A stretch of DNA of 64,000 bases from Aphrophora alni (taxonomy: Eukaryota; Arthropoda; Insecta; Hemiptera; Aphrophoridae), in assembly GCA_963513935.1 (NCBI GenBank), contig OY740769.1, forward strand, positions 75,488,261 to 75,552,260. Direction: 5' to 3'. Below are positions 48,409 to 61,509 of this stretch, in pieces. Position numbers and translations under genes: made by a program. The first letter of the stretch is position 1. Every line of letters starts with the position of its first letter. Under the pieces are notes generated by a model that saw only the letters and a program-made list of their open reading frames with translations, ran no database searches and was not told the DNA's origin.

Positions 48409-48536
48409 CTGAAAATTTCGTATTTTTAGTTTGATACCTAAGTTGGTCCACCAAGTGTGTCAAATTTTCTGGAGGTCCAACGGGAACCGACTTATTCCTC
48501 AACAGTCCTAGGATATTTTGTCCAATCATGTAAGTA
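48409..48536 (-). CDS. Possible host exon, unknown protein
   Basis: On the minus strand a GAACAG acceptor precedes 128 open bases reading TYMIGQNILGLLRNKSVPVG then PPENLTHLVDQLRYQTKNTK and FS. They end in CAG followed by GTACAT, a usable donor. Composition (LRNKSVPVGPPENLTHLVDQ) looks like real protein rather than random AT-rich translation, but I do not recognise the family. About 420 bases upstream on the same strand, sequence ending at 48955 reads CICKESDDFYFF with CAG|GTAATC, and its leftover two bases would fit the phase of this exon. Both are candidates only. Confidence 0.35.
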
Positions 48537-49788
48537 CTGTTCCTTACATCTTTAACATATTACACTAGGTTCAAGCGTTATCATAATTACTTATCTTTCA
48601 ACGAGTTAAACCATATAAAAAAACAACTTATAATTGCTTAACCTAAATATTTACGATGGTGTTGATTGGCAGTACCATATGAAAAGAAATTTAATTCAAT
48701 GATTTTGATTGATTTCTGTAAATTTATAAAAGTAGGACCTATTGCTACAACGTTGTATATCAAAGTAAATAGGTAAATACAAATAAAATGAGATTTAAAA
48801 TAACTCCTATGTCAAATGGTTTTATTTACACTGCAAGCAACTCTATGTCATTTTATTTGACGTACAAGTAATTAGCAACAACCACGAGTTTGTCTACAGA
48901 AAACTCATGTGCCATAGTAACTCTCGTTTGATAGTAACCTAACTACGAGATTACCTGAAAAAGTAGAAGTCATCACTCTCTTTGCATATACAAGTTATAA
49001 GAAAAGTTACATTTCATTAAGTTTGGAAATAACATATTAATTATACAGATTTTAATAGGCATATTTTTAATAATTAAATTTGAAACTCGAAAGAATTTTT
49101 TATTAAATTTAATCCATGGTAAATTTTTTTATTTGCCGAACTGTTTGCCACCTTACAGGCTCAGAAAACGTGAATGTTAAGAAGTTTTTAATTTAGTGCA
49201 CATAACTAGAAGAATATCTTAGATGAATTAAATCAATTTTTTTTTTTACTATTTTCTATTTTTCAATTACAATTAATTTAAATAAATATTTTAATAGTTT
49301 TATTAGAGTTACTTTCTGTTACTTAACTTGTCAAGTTGAGCCATTAACAATGGCATATTTTACATTGCAAATTTCATAAAAGTTATATTTCTACTTATAC
49401 CAAGAATACTTATTAAACGCAATTTTAATTGGTTTTAGAATCAAAAAACAATAGGTTTTATATTGTTGTACTATTGAAAGTTATTTAGAATTAAATAGCA
49501 ACAGTTGATTTTAAATTTGAATGGTAAAGAATGGAAGAAAATGAACAAAGTTTTTCAATTATTTCTTAAAATTACTTAAATCTAATTACATAGTTGATTC
49601 TTAAAACATACTTGGCTATAAGGAAAGTAGCACTTGTTCTGTTTACAATATACATCGGTGGAATAGTGAATCGAATGTCTCCTTAACACACATTTTTTAG
49701 TAAATATTTCATTAATAAATGTAAATTACAACTACAACTTTAATAAATTTTTCTATTATAAATATCCATTTACATGAAATTGGTGTAA

Positions 49789-49853
<65 letters not shown>

Positions 49854-52593
49854 ATATTTCTTATAATTCAAAGCTTATACTCTTTATTATTATAAACTGT
49901 ATTTGTTGTTTAACCATTTTGTATAAAAGTATGTTTTATTTATGAATTATAAGCAATTGATAACTCCTGACAACATATTTGATGTTTTTATATGGTCAAG
50001 TATTCTTAGTTCTAATGCTAAATATTCTATATTTTATTATAACCTTTTAATATATGTTCTATATTATCTTCTTTTTTACCCTTATCTGTTATCTCATTAC
50101 AGTAAGATAAGTTTTGTTATAATTTTTATGTCAAGTCATTATTATTTATTATGCTTTATGAACAGACCTGTCTAACTCCGAATTTTGTATCTTCACTTTA
50201 AAGAAAAATATCTATCAAACAGGACATGGTCATTTATAAATTTGATCGAAATATTGCTTTGCTTCTTTTGACAACCTTTATAAATTTAGCTTATTTTTTG
50301 TGGTGGAATCGGCTAGCCTAGCTTAATTTAAAGAACGATTTAGTACACTTGATGAGACCTACCGGAGCTTTTCTTACCACATACTCGGCTAATCCAATTA
50401 GCAACTCTACTTAAATTTGAGCTGGATACAAAACTTGAACTCACCAATGTAATTAAAAAATAACATTTTAGCTTTTATTAGGGACAATGTTTTTAGCAAC
50501 AACACATTAGTGACAACGTCTTTGCAAATTAGGTTACCATGAATCTTCACAACTTTGAGTACTATTGGATAATTAGAACGACTACCTCATTCAAGGCATT
50601 GAAATCTACGATATAGGGGGATTTATATAAGTTCTTAAACTTTTACAAAAATTAGATGCCAAAACTTGTCAAACTTATGAAAAGACTCTAGATGACGAGC
50701 CCTTTTCGTCTATGACACACTTTTTTAACGACCTTAACAAACACTTCGTGCTTTAAAAGCAGAGGCGGGGCAACTGTTATAATAAGTACCAAGCCCCGAA
50801 TTAAACATTTACCTCAACCATTTCATAACAATATGCGAATGCCGAGTCATCTATTTTCACATCCAAACATACCACTTTCTGTATGTTTCTAACCAATCAA
50901 ACACCAACTGGATGTGTCAAATTCAGTATGTACGCGAGATTTTACTTTTGATCACATAATATTTTTTAAATAATAGTTGAAACATTTGCAATTAGCGGTC
51001 ATATGAATCAGTAATTCTTATAATAGTTTCTTCTTATGAAGCCTGGAGTAGCTTACTTTGTTCAACTAGTGATCTGGACATGTTATTTTAAGGTGGATAT
51101 GGTATTCCAAGTCAAAATAAGCAAACGAGGGGACACATATACACATAAATCACCGACAAGATTCCAGTCGTACTACCATGTCAGCTTCATACCGATAAAT
51201 TTTTGCATTTATTTTTGTCTGAAAAATTACCTTTGCATTTTCAAAAACTAAAGTTAGTATCTAATTTGTAAAATATGAGAACAAAATTATGACAATTAGA
51301 GAGTATGTGAGCATTTATACGTAGAAACCATTTACAAACAAATGAACCAGGAACCTTGATTTAGGTGCACATTTCATGGTCTAAATATCACCATCATGAC
51401 AGTTGAAGTTCAATTTGAACAAAGGAAATTAAAAATATTAAAATGTGAGAGGTTTCTATAATGAGGCACTTCAGCATGAATACACACACCAAGTCAAACT
51501 TGGGTGAACATCATGCACTTGGTGTAAAATTTTTCTTTCTGCCCATTTGGCACACTGTTTGACAGTGTACCATTTATCATTCATTGTCCAGAAAACCTGT
51601 TAATATAGTTTACTACCTTCCATTCAGTCTAACTATTAAAGTTATTAATAGTTTTTTTATCTTTAATAGTAAGTTTATTTATAAACTCCTAATTAAATCT
51701 ACGTCCTATGTTTAGTCAGTTTCTCTTGTAATATTTATATTTTGTATAAAATGTTTGAGGTATTGGGATTAAAATACAATACGTATGACATGTGAATGTC
51801 ACTCAATATATTAAATGAAACTGAAAATATTTGGGATTTTTGTACTACTGTGTTCCGGGTATTAAAAAGAAATCCTTTCTTAGTAATTGATTTTGATAAT
51901 ATTTTAATATTTATTACTTAAGGCTTTCAGTTTAAGTTTTAGAATATTACACACTTAGTACAAATATGTGTACGAGACAGTCTCTCCATCTACCCCTTAA
52001 AGATAATATTTATATATTGATCTTTAAATGTATCTAAAAATTTTTATTATTTTTAAGAATATAAGATTTTTTGATAATATTTAGTTTGTTATTCGGATCA
52101 GAAGTAGAGAAACATTGTTTATGTTGAGAAATCGTAATCTCACTTGGGATTTCGTTATTCAGGAAATCGGGATTTGTAAAATCCTCACATAAATTGAAGG
52201 AATCCCTGGAGGATATCTTGTTTGAGAGAAATAACAACGATATTTCACACGCTTACATTAAACAACATATGTTTCCTGTAATTCAGTTACTGTCTTAAAT
52301 AGTGCAACTACAGTTTAGATTTCATGGAGAGTGACTAAAAGGAAAATTATAGTTTTACTAATTTTTGACTTCAATTATTACATTTCTTATCTAGTCCAAT
52401 TCAAGTTGTTCATTTAAATATTAACTTCAGATTTCCATACATTATACGAAAAAGTATCAAACAGATGTCATTATATCTCAAACTATGACACAGTTTGCTC
52501 ACAAGTAGTATAGACCGAAAATGTATGCTTTATAAGGGTAAGTTTTATTCGTGGCCAAAAGGTATTCCCACAACACTCACAAGTTAACTTAAA
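48537..52593. other. AT-rich region without recognised genes
   Basis: Contains the (TA)n tract at 49794-49852. The 77-codon frame at 49942-50175 is made of hydrophobic AT-rich codons and is not called. An 8-bp inverted repeat CACCAAGT/ACTTGGTG lies near 51487-51522. Confidence 0.5.
49794..49852. repeat. (TA)n microsatellite
   Basis: Uninterrupted alternating TA tract of about 29 units. Confidence 0.95.
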
Positions 52594-52683
52594 TGTCCAT
52601 TGTATAGTCAATAGACCAACGGAAGAAGTGTACGGAAGCTATTTTTGAGTGTGTTCCCTATTTTTGAGTAATTACCTGTTACA
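52594..52683 (+). repeat. Interspersed repeat family 4, copy 1
   Basis: TGTCCATTGTATAGTCAATAG, ACCAACGGAAGAAGTGTAC and TTTTTGAGTAATTACCTGTTAC recur with few changes at 54134-54213 in the same orientation. The boundaries of the element are not clear, and both copies look like fragments of a longer element. Confidence 0.65.
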
Positions 52684-52914
52684 TATTAATACCAAGTAAT
52701 TCCATGCAATTTGTTTTATTTCATATATTACCGGCTTTAAATTACAAATGACTACATGAATAAAACATGTTAAACAACATTTTGGGGGAAATAATTACTT
52801 TATATTGCTCTATACTTGAAGAAAATATTTTTTAAGATATAATTTACTACTTGTTTCACTTGTAAAATATATTGACTTTCAATGACTTAAAAAAAAGTTG
52901 ATTTAATTCACTCT

Positions 52915-53000
52915 GGGAATGGCCTAGTAGTTAAGAAAAGTTGAGCTACACCCAAAGACGTAATTGTCTATGAAAAATAGCTTTACTGGACACTAAGTTA
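52915..53000 (+). other. Possible tRNA-SINE-like A box
   Basis: GGGAATGGCCTAGTAGTTAAG resembles the A-box region of tRNA-derived SINEs (TGGCxxAGTxGTTAAG). A B box (GGTTCGAATCC-like) was not found at the expected distance, so this is weak. Confidence 0.2.
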
Positions 53001-54133
53001 AGTTTTTCTATCTTTCTTTGTATTTATGGGGAACTGGGAATTTTTTGTGGGCAGAAAACTTCCAGCGGAACACACCCTGATTCCCTGATTAATTTGTTAA
53101 TTGAGAGTTAAACAATCACTCGTAGAAGACAGTATTTGCTGAAGACACTACAACATAATCTAGTACCGTATGCCGACAATACTAATAGCATAATCTTATA
53201 TTGAAACTCGAGGCACCACTGAAAAGTGGTGTGTGAGGGACTCATTTAGTTAAACTATCAAACAGCCATAAAACACTGGCTAACTCTTTAGATCATAACA
53301 GCCAGAAAGTTCAGTCATAATCAAATAAATATTAGTGATTCCTTACTCACAAAATTCATTGTTGTGAAAATTATATCTAATTTATTAAATTTTTTTATTA
53401 AAACAAAATCCAACCATAATTCCACAAGATCATTGTAATCAGAGGTGCAGCGATCTAGTTATACTAAAACATAACATAGGATTCAAACAAAAATATTCTT
53501 GAATATTTGAGATTGTGTATTTTAATATCCCAAGTGGAGTGGTGGCATTAGTTTCCCAAGGGATGGGGGCTTCCATTATAACAGATTTTTACCCCCTTTG
53601 CTGATAGTATTGTGAATGATGTTTTAAAAGGTTGAAAAAATGTAATCCTGTTGAAGTGTGCAACTAAACGAGATGTAAGTATTATTGTATATACTAATAC
53701 CATAGTATTCCTTCCATCAAAAATTTAGTCTTATTAAAAAAAAAACGAAATATTAAAAACATGAATGAATATGAAGGATATTGAATAAAGGAAATTACTT
53801 TAATGTAGATAGTACGAACAAACATTGAGCTGATTTAAATTTGATAAAAAAAAAACACATAAATTTGACTATGATGTAACATAATTGCGACACTTTGCAA
53901 CTTTACTATAAATTGAAGACATGTTCAAAACTATTAAGGAAAACTTCAAGCTTGTTAATATTTCATTTATTGTTATCGTTGCTGGATGATACGATGTTAA
54001 AATGATTATTGTTTTACTTTACTTATACAATAGATAGGCACAATGATGGTATTTTATTATTGACCGGTTCTACTGATTTTGACCAAATTTAGTAAGTGGA
54101 TATATTCTAGAAATATGTACTTGCCAAATTTCA

Positions 54134-54213
54134 AGTCCATTGTATAGTTAATAGACCAACGGAATAAGTTTACAAAAGCTATGTTCTCTAGTTTTGAGTA
54201 ATGACGTGTTACG
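54134..54213 (+). repeat. Interspersed repeat family 4, copy 2
   Basis: AGTCCATTGTATAGTTAATAG, ACCAACGGAATAAGTTTAC and AGTTTTGAGTAATGACGTGTTAC match copy 1 at 52594-52683. The two copies are about 1.5 kb apart and in direct orientation. Confidence 0.65.
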
Positions 54214-55472
54214 TAACCTCAGAGCTACGATAATTGACACCAGTATTATCACATTTATGCTGATATTGCTAGTTTTGTTATAGGATTCCCAACAGTAAGA
54301 AATGTTTTTTTTTTTTGCACGGAAATAAGTTGAGGTGAAAAATTAAATTTCAGTGAATGAACTAAAGTCAATTTTATCTGTATTTTGTTTATGTTAAATT
54401 TGCGCCCTGAATTTGGATTGAACTTACAAATTTTGAATTTTAGGGAGCATAAAGTGATGATCAAAGTTTAAGTTTTAAGAGAAAATATTGGCAAATCAAG
54501 TAAGTAACCTCTGCCTAAAATAGGAAATTGCAAATTAAAATATATTTTTTATGAAATGTGTAGAAATGTTTTGACGGAAGTAAAAAGACAAGAGAAGCTT
54601 ATATCTTTTAAATGCGTTACGGTGAACAGGAGAATAATTTTTATTGCTCAAAAACTTTTTTCTGTCAATTTGTATATGTTTTCTAAATTTATATGATAAG
54701 ATGGAACAGATGACTCCATAATTTAAATAATATTTCACTTTCATTTAATTTTATTTATTTATTTTTTTTTTTTATCAATGCCTCCAGTTTGTTTTTAAAC
54801 TTTATAAACTAAATTACCCTTCCCGTTAAACACAAAAGTCAACATTATTTTTTAATTTTTTTCCTATTTTTATAAGGTGATAATGGCTGAGAGATGTTCC
54901 TTCTTTAAATAAGGTAAACAAATAATAAACTTTTTTTTAAAGCCAGAACATTCTACATAGTGTGTCAGTAAGTTTTCAGTTACTTACGTAAAGACATTAC
55001 AGCCAAACCCTTAGAGCGTCAAACAAAATAGGTCTGAAAATTTGTAGAGCTGTGAGTTTTTATTTATATGTTTTGGGTGACGTAATTTAAAGGTCATTGT
55101 AATGTAAGAATCTAAAAGTTACAACACATCTTTAATGAATTTCAAGCTTACAACTTAACTCTTCCATCTAAACTATTGAATAATAAAATAACCATTCTAT
55201 GGGACCGACATAGCATATATTTTAAAATTGTGATATAGGCTAATGCGACAAAAACTTTACAAAAAGTCTTAAGTCGAAATTATTCTAAAACGACCTAATC
55301 GTTGTGTCCGAGCTTAAATACAGACCACCACCAAAAACACTATAGAAAAATTGTCCTTCGAACATACTTTTTCTTTTATTTATAACTCTACACCTAAAGT
55401 TAATTTTAAAATGTCTGATCATCGACCACGAGTCAAAACATACAAAAAAAATAATAATAATAAAATAAAAAA

Positions 55473-55513
<41 letters not shown>

Positions 55514-56385
55514 CTTCTTAGTTTTAGTAGATATGTATTATGTATAAATGATGGGGTGTCAAAGGTTTTTACGATTTTCAAATTTTTTTCTGATTTAAAA
55601 AAACAAACATTGAGTTTTTGTAGTGCACAAGAAAATGTTTGAAGATACCAGTTGAAATTTCACAATAACATTTGTTATGATAAGCAAATCACACATACGC
55701 ACACAACATTCTGATAGGAAAATTAACTCATCGGGAAACATACGAGTATTTGCGAGATATGTAGTCCCATGCATGTACATAGAATACAAAATAGTTTTGG
55801 CAATGTACGGATTACAAAAACTGAACACTTAGTCAATTTGTTTATGTGTTATCCGTAAGTACCTACCTATTTATAAACAAATGTTAAGGGAATTATATAA
55901 AATTAATATTGTTAACAGTATTTTGAACGAATTTCGTTTTCTAAGATTTCAGATAAAATGTATTTCCCATAAATACTTCCGCCCTTATCATCGAATGGCT
56001 GTGATTGATCCAAACTTTTTCAGTCCACGCAGCTATTATTACGGATTTAGACTTTAGATATCAAATCCAAGCAGTAGTTTCCATAATCAGACACGCGATG
56101 TTACATACCTTGGAAATAAATACTCCAATTTATAAAAAAAAACAGACATCCAGTTTGAAATAGGTTTGTAAAAAACAATTATAAGAAATATAAATGTGTT
56201 ATCTGTCTTTAAATCATTAGATAATTTTGACCAATAGTAATCTGTTTCTAAGTCAGCGTTACTCTTTCTAAGTTTCAAATTATTTTCAACCTATTTATTA
56301 AATAATAAAGTGTTAATTAACGCCTTGAAGATCTCAATTTTGTTCTAATAGTACTACTGAATATGGAGGTTAGTGTAAAAAAAAG
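54214..56385. other. AT-rich region without recognised genes
   Basis: Contains a (TA)n tract at 55477-55510. Minus-strand frames of 60-100 codons in this area run through simple sequence and are not called. Confidence 0.5.
55477..55510. repeat. (TA)n microsatellite
   Basis: Uninterrupted alternating TA tract after an (AAT)n-like stretch. Confidence 0.95.
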
Positions 56386-56850
56386 GACGAAAATTTCGAG
56401 GTAAATCCACTATTGAAACTTTGGTATCATACAAAAACAATATGGCCTATATTTTTAATTGTATATTTGTGTATGTTTTCAATAGAAAATATATTGCCAA
56501 TACTTGTGTACAATTTATTGTTAATGAATTGTGTTTTATATTGACAAATTAGTTTCATTAAAGTTCAGCAAATAAGAATACAAACTGTTGACAACAAACG
56601 TTTATTAAAGTTTTATAGATAGTAATAGTGAATGTGAATGTTAATAACCGAAACCAAATCAGAATTAGTTGAAAAAAAGTTGAGAGATGAACAAATAAGA
56701 CGAAAATTCCTTTGGACAAACACCATTGAAACTTCGATATTATACAAAAGCAACATAGATTACATTATTTGTTAATTGCTATGGTTATATTTATCATATT
56801 CATGTGTATATTTTAAATTGAAAACATCCAGCAAGGTTAGTACACGTTTA
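56386..56850 (+). repeat. Local tandem duplication, unit about 313 bp, diverged
   Basis: GACGAAAATTTCGAGG, CCACTATTGAAACTTTGG and ATCATACAAAAACAATATGG at 56386-56445 match GACGAAAATTCC, CACCATTGAAACTTCG and ATTATACAAAAGCAACATAG at 56699-56758. TGTGTATGTTTTCAATAGAAAA also matches TGTGTATATTTTAAATTGAAAA. The two units differ at many positions, so the duplication is old. Confidence 0.6.
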
Positions 56851-58320
56851 TTATTAGGATATCAGATATCACATTTAATAAAATTTTAACAATTCGGAAT
56901 CGAAAAAGATGAAAACAAATGATTCAGCATCAATCTCTCCGCTGTAAACATTTTTATTTCCTCGTATAATACACAGTTTTATTAATAACAACAACACAAT
57001 AACATTAGACTCAACTAAATATACGAGTTTCTTGATAATCGTGCTTCGTTTTACTTAAAGTAACATTTCCATTTATTAGTAAGTATTTTGCTGTCGAAGG
57101 TGAATTTGACGTTTTGTACTCCAAGAAACACATCTTTCTGACTTTTTAATTTCGTCAAAACCTCCAGAACAGATTGTTTTTTAAAATCTAATTCCTTAGT
57201 TTCGACATGCATGTCCCTCGAAATTATAAAATCTTGGCTATATAAAACCCTATAGAATTGTATATTTTAATTTAGATTTCAAAATTCGTATTAACTAACA
57301 GAATTTATAAATTATTGACCATTATAAGACAATAATTATTGTTACAGTCTACAGGTGTGTGCGATAGTGCCAATAAAAAAAGAAAATGATAACGGAATGG
57401 AGGTCTTATATGAATATTTTAAAAGTTATTAAAGGGTATTTAAAATGTCTACATCATAGATGGTTGTATGCAATGTTTGTCCACATTTTCAGAAACTAAA
57501 ATTACAATATATCCATAATTATGTCAAAGTAAGCATAATTTAATTCTGCATTCTATCAACCCCAAAATTCTACTACTCAAAATTTAATAAAATTAAAAAA
57601 AATAATAATTTTGTAACTAGACATCGCTGAAAATTTAATGTTTGCTCAGATCAAATAAAGAGAATCACTGCCACGAGAATAACAAAATGGACGGTTTCGA
57701 GAAGCAGTAAACCCGTGCCAGGTTTGGTTGAATTAAAGGGCTGGGAAGTACCATGAAGGTGCTATATGAATTGTTACTTTTGCTATTCTAATTACCAATA
57801 ATATTGCATTTTTACAATATAGGCTCAATTGATACACTACTGTTATCAGAAGTAGGACTAATAAATAGTTAACATCTGGATAAACAGTTAGGGTCATGCA
57901 ATGAATATTTAATTAATGATATTTAAAAATTTGTTACTCCCATAGAAATATAAATTATGAACATTATTATTATTGTGAATTTTATAAATATTAAAAGTTA
58001 CATAAATAATAAAATACCACAGTTTTCCTCTTTTTTAACAGGTGATTAAAAATATTACTAATTTCAAGTATATAGTTCGTAATCAGCCCTCAAATAATTT
58101 GACCTTGCAAATGTGTGGACCTCTCACATTGAGCCCGTTCCCTCTCTTAACACTCTACAGCTATCTACAACTAATTTTAAAATTGCTACTGTAACATTCG
58201 ATAGTGTACAGTAAATAATAATTCAAATGCCTCCGTTTGAGCCCTATCATTAGAACAATAAGATTTTAAATAGTTATTAAAAAAACCTTCTAAGTGTAAA
58301 ACACATATTGTTTGGGAACC
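56851..58320. other. AT-rich region without recognised genes
   Basis: No gene, RNA or repeat was recognised. Confidence 0.5.
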
Positions 58321-58470
58321 ATATAATTTGGAGAAAAATCAAGGTCGACCTGCTACAACGGTAGATTTGAAAGCTGAGATACGAAAAACTATTCGGGAAA
58401 TGCGACTTTAAAACATGATACATTAACATGTTTGCGAGGAAATGCAGATCAACTCTAAGATGTCATCACG
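58321..58470 (+). pseudogene. Possible helix-turn-helix transposon protein fragment
   Basis: The frame around 58330 reads LEKNQGRPATTVDLKAEIRK then TIREMRL, stop, NMIH, stop, HVCEEMQINSK. The GRP linker followed by an amphipathic helix is the pattern seen between the two helix-turn-helix units of Tc1/mariner-like and DUF4817-like proteins. The fragment is too short and too broken to assign. Confidence 0.3.
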
Positions 58471-58747
58471 AAGAAATAAATTTAGTCAATGTATTCTTAA
58501 ATAGCATATCTTTTACTCTAAATGACATAAACAAACTGAATAAACACGATTTTTTGCATAACAACAACTTCTTTATTTTTGTTTTGTTTTTATAAATCAC
58601 TCTGTACCATAAATAAAATACCAGATGTGGACTGTAATGTTGCTGCAAGATAAGATTGGAACATGCAATTTTCTCATTGCAATTGCATTCATGTTTAAAT
58701 AACGTATTTCAAGTTAGTCATTATTGTAGATTGCTTAGGTAAGCAAT

Positions 58748-59195
58748 GCCAAAGCTTTGTTTCAATGAACATTATTACAGTGCTTTATCATAATACAAAA
58801 ATTGGCAATGTTTTGTTTTCCAAAGTTTCATTTTAATTAACTGCTTTCCAAAGATTTTTTTTTATTAAAGAAACTTACAAAGTTTTGTTTTATTTAAAAA
58901 AATATAAAGCTTTGTTTCAATAAAATAATTTCAAAAGCTTTGCTTCAATAAACAAATATCCAAGGATTTCAAAATTTTGTTTTAATAAGAAGCAACTTAC
59001 CAAGGCTTTGTTCAAATTTCAAATTCTTAATTACGAAAAAACAAATGTAAAATCTTTCTATTGATAAACAAATTTCCAATGATTTCTTTTAACATTTAAT
59101 GTCCATAGTTTCATTTCAATAAAAAAACTTCGAAAGTTTATTAACAAAATTAAAACAAACTATCTTTGTAAAGCTTTGTTTTTGTAAAAATAAAA
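58748..59195 (+). repeat. Degenerate tandem array of CCAAAGCTTTGTTTCAATAA-type units
   Basis: About 13-15 imperfect units of roughly 26-32 bases recur head to tail. Examples start at 58750 (GCCAAAGCTTTGTTTCAATG), 58905 (ATAAAGCTTTGTTTCAATAA), 58933 (TCAAAAGCTTTGCTTCAATA), 58998 (TACCAAGGCTTTGTTC), 59101 (GTCCATAGTTTCATTTCAAT) and 59165 (TTTGTAAAGCTTTGTTTTTG). Each unit carries the AAAGCTTT palindrome or a variant. The array has no coding capacity and grades into ordinary AT-rich sequence at both ends. Confidence 0.7.
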
Positions 59196-60779
59196 AAGTT
59201 TTAGTTCTGATTTTTAACTGATTTTTGAGTGAGTTTGACCTTTCTACGCAATTTAAATACTTTATATTTCAAATACTTTTATAGAAAATGTAATTGATTT
59301 TAAATATTTGTAGACTCAAACAATAACTACGATATTGGTTCTACCAAACCATTTACTGTTATAATTTAAATGGATAGGTAAGACAAAAATATTTATAGTA
59401 GATACGGTAAAGTTAGCTCACCCATGTAAGTGTTAGTACTGTAAACAATATCACACTTTAGTTACTAAAATTTTTGTTCTGGCTATTTATTCCAATGAAG
59501 CAGGGTTCACAAATTTGAATAAAGGGAAAATTTGAATAATCAATATTGCACCTTCATATCTATACCCAAACAGAAGTGTATACAGCCTGTTCAAAGAATA
59601 TACAATTTTCTTCTTTCTTTACTTAAGTTGAAAATCAGTAAACACAATATCAGTATCGATGTATTTACACTCCATTTGTACACTTGGTTTGTTATTTATT
59701 TAACGTGTTATTAATATAATCAGAAGATAATAAGAACTCTTGTATATTCTAATTTTAAAACAATATATTTAGAATTTGTATTAAGCAACAGTAATTTTAA
59801 TTTAATAAAGGCGTTGTGTGTAGTTTATTCATTTAAACACTCTTTGAGCAGGGATTTAAGTATTAAAGTTAGTCCATCATTTCAGCCACTACGGTAACAG
59901 TAATATCTTTTTGTTATAAAATGTGAAATATAAACTTCATATAGTTGAAATTTAGTCATAAGATACTAAAGAATAATTCTCTTTTAGCTTCAATCTATAA
60001 GAAAAAACATATAACAATTATTTTTTTAAATTTTCTTTTTTTAATGGCAAATTTGATAAAAGCGGAAAAGAACACAACCTAAATAGGTTATATAATCAAT
60101 AGTAGCCATAAAGTTGTAATTATTCCAAAACACCTTAAGTGGAATTCGGTTTTTAAGGGCAGTCTGACTGGAAAAAATAATTTGTATTTTTTTTTTTTGA
60201 TTTTGATTGGATATCAAAATAGACTATGGATATTGAAATTTTGAGTAGATATCTATGGAATTTTCTATTTTAAATGATACAGAAGTTAGTTTATGTTTTA
60301 CTGTATGAAACATTTTTTTCTAGAACCTTGCAGTATGTTAACACTATATTTTAGGAATCTCTACATAGATGCATATCATGTTGTTTTCATAATTATTGTA
60401 GTAGACACTTTGGTTAAATTAGAAGCTAATTTGTTACATCTGCTAATCTGTACAAACACTTTGTGCATCATATGATATTGTGTTTTATTTTTATTTTGTG
60501 TAGATTGTTTATGTTGTCTACAAATTGTTTAAACAGTAAAATAGTAGCCTTGTGGATGGTACTGGTTTTGTGTAGTGATTTTATTATTGGCATAGTTAAC
60601 AAGAAACAATTTGAACAAGACATTCAACATACAAGGTAAAGAAAAGAATTATAATTAATAAAATCTGACCTTAGTGATACAGGATTTAACTAACTTCTGA
60701 AAGTAGTTCTATTGCTACACAAACAAAAATATCAAAATCTAAGGCTAAGTTCGACAAAAACCTTTCTTATCAAAAATGA
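59196..60779. other. AT-rich region without recognised genes
   Basis: Only short frames occur. No repeat or RNA gene was recognised. Confidence 0.5.
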
Positions 60780-61462
60780 AACACTGAATTATCATATTCT
60801 GGATTAAGTATTTTTGGCAATGTTCTAAATGAAATAGCTGTTTGTAAAGGTGTACATCCTGCTCTTAAATTTTCTAGAAAAAACTTTAGTCGCCTTAGCG
60901 ACAGATATTATTAGAATTTCTTGTACAGTGTTTGAAATTCAGAAAATGTAATAATTGTGATAACTTCTGTAATGAAGAGATTAATAGTCTATTAAACCTA
61001 AAAAACACAATCATTCTATAATTTATATGTAAGACTAGTGTATGGCATACAATTTATAGGTAAAATTCATGTATTTCTACATAGTTTATGCGAATTTTGC
61101 ACTTATCAGTTTATCCAACAAATTACAAAAATATGAGCAGTGGAAATAAAGTGGAAACTCTTTGTAAAGAATCCATGGATAATACTGAAGAAGCTGTTTT
61201 AGAGAATAAAAATTAAAACAATAGGGACTTATGTGTAACCGTTGATGGATCATGGCAAGAGTGGGACAATGTTTCCCTAAATGGAGTAGTTTCTATAACA
61301 TCAGTTGACACTGGCAAAGTATTGGATATCCACATAAAGTCAAAGTACTGCCATTGCCCTAAAAGAGGAGATAGAGTGCTCCTGGACTCATGTACTGCAA
61401 ACTATTTATGAACAAGTGGGGGGAATTGAAGTGAATGTGGATTTTAATTTTTTCCTTGAGTA
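60780..61462 (+). pseudogene. Mutator-like transposase-domain fragment, broken
   Basis: The clear part begins at 61151 (VETLCKESMDNTEEAVLENK), has a stop at 61214-61216, then reads LCVTVDGSWQ, VSLNGVVSITSVDTGKVLDI and HIKSKYCHCPKR, with SCTANY before a TGA at 61409-61411. After a one-base shift SGG-IEVNV follows. The series DGSW-x(5)-SLNGVVS-x-x-S-x-DTGKVLD-x-x-x-x-SKYC … C-x-ANY … SGGxEV is the N-terminal half of the Mutator-like transposase domain found in many arthropod proteins. Upstream, SYSGLSIFGNVLNEIAVCKG at about 60800-60860 fits the usual position of the preceding domain but is in pieces. Multiple stops and a frameshift make it dead. Confidence 0.75.
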
Positions 61463-61463
61463 G

Positions 61464-61467
<4 letters not shown>

Positions 61468-61506
<39 letters not shown>
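61468..61506. repeat. (TA)n microsatellite
   Basis: Alternating TA tract directly after the Mutator-like fragment. Confidence 0.95.
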
Positions 61507-61509
<3 letters not shown>

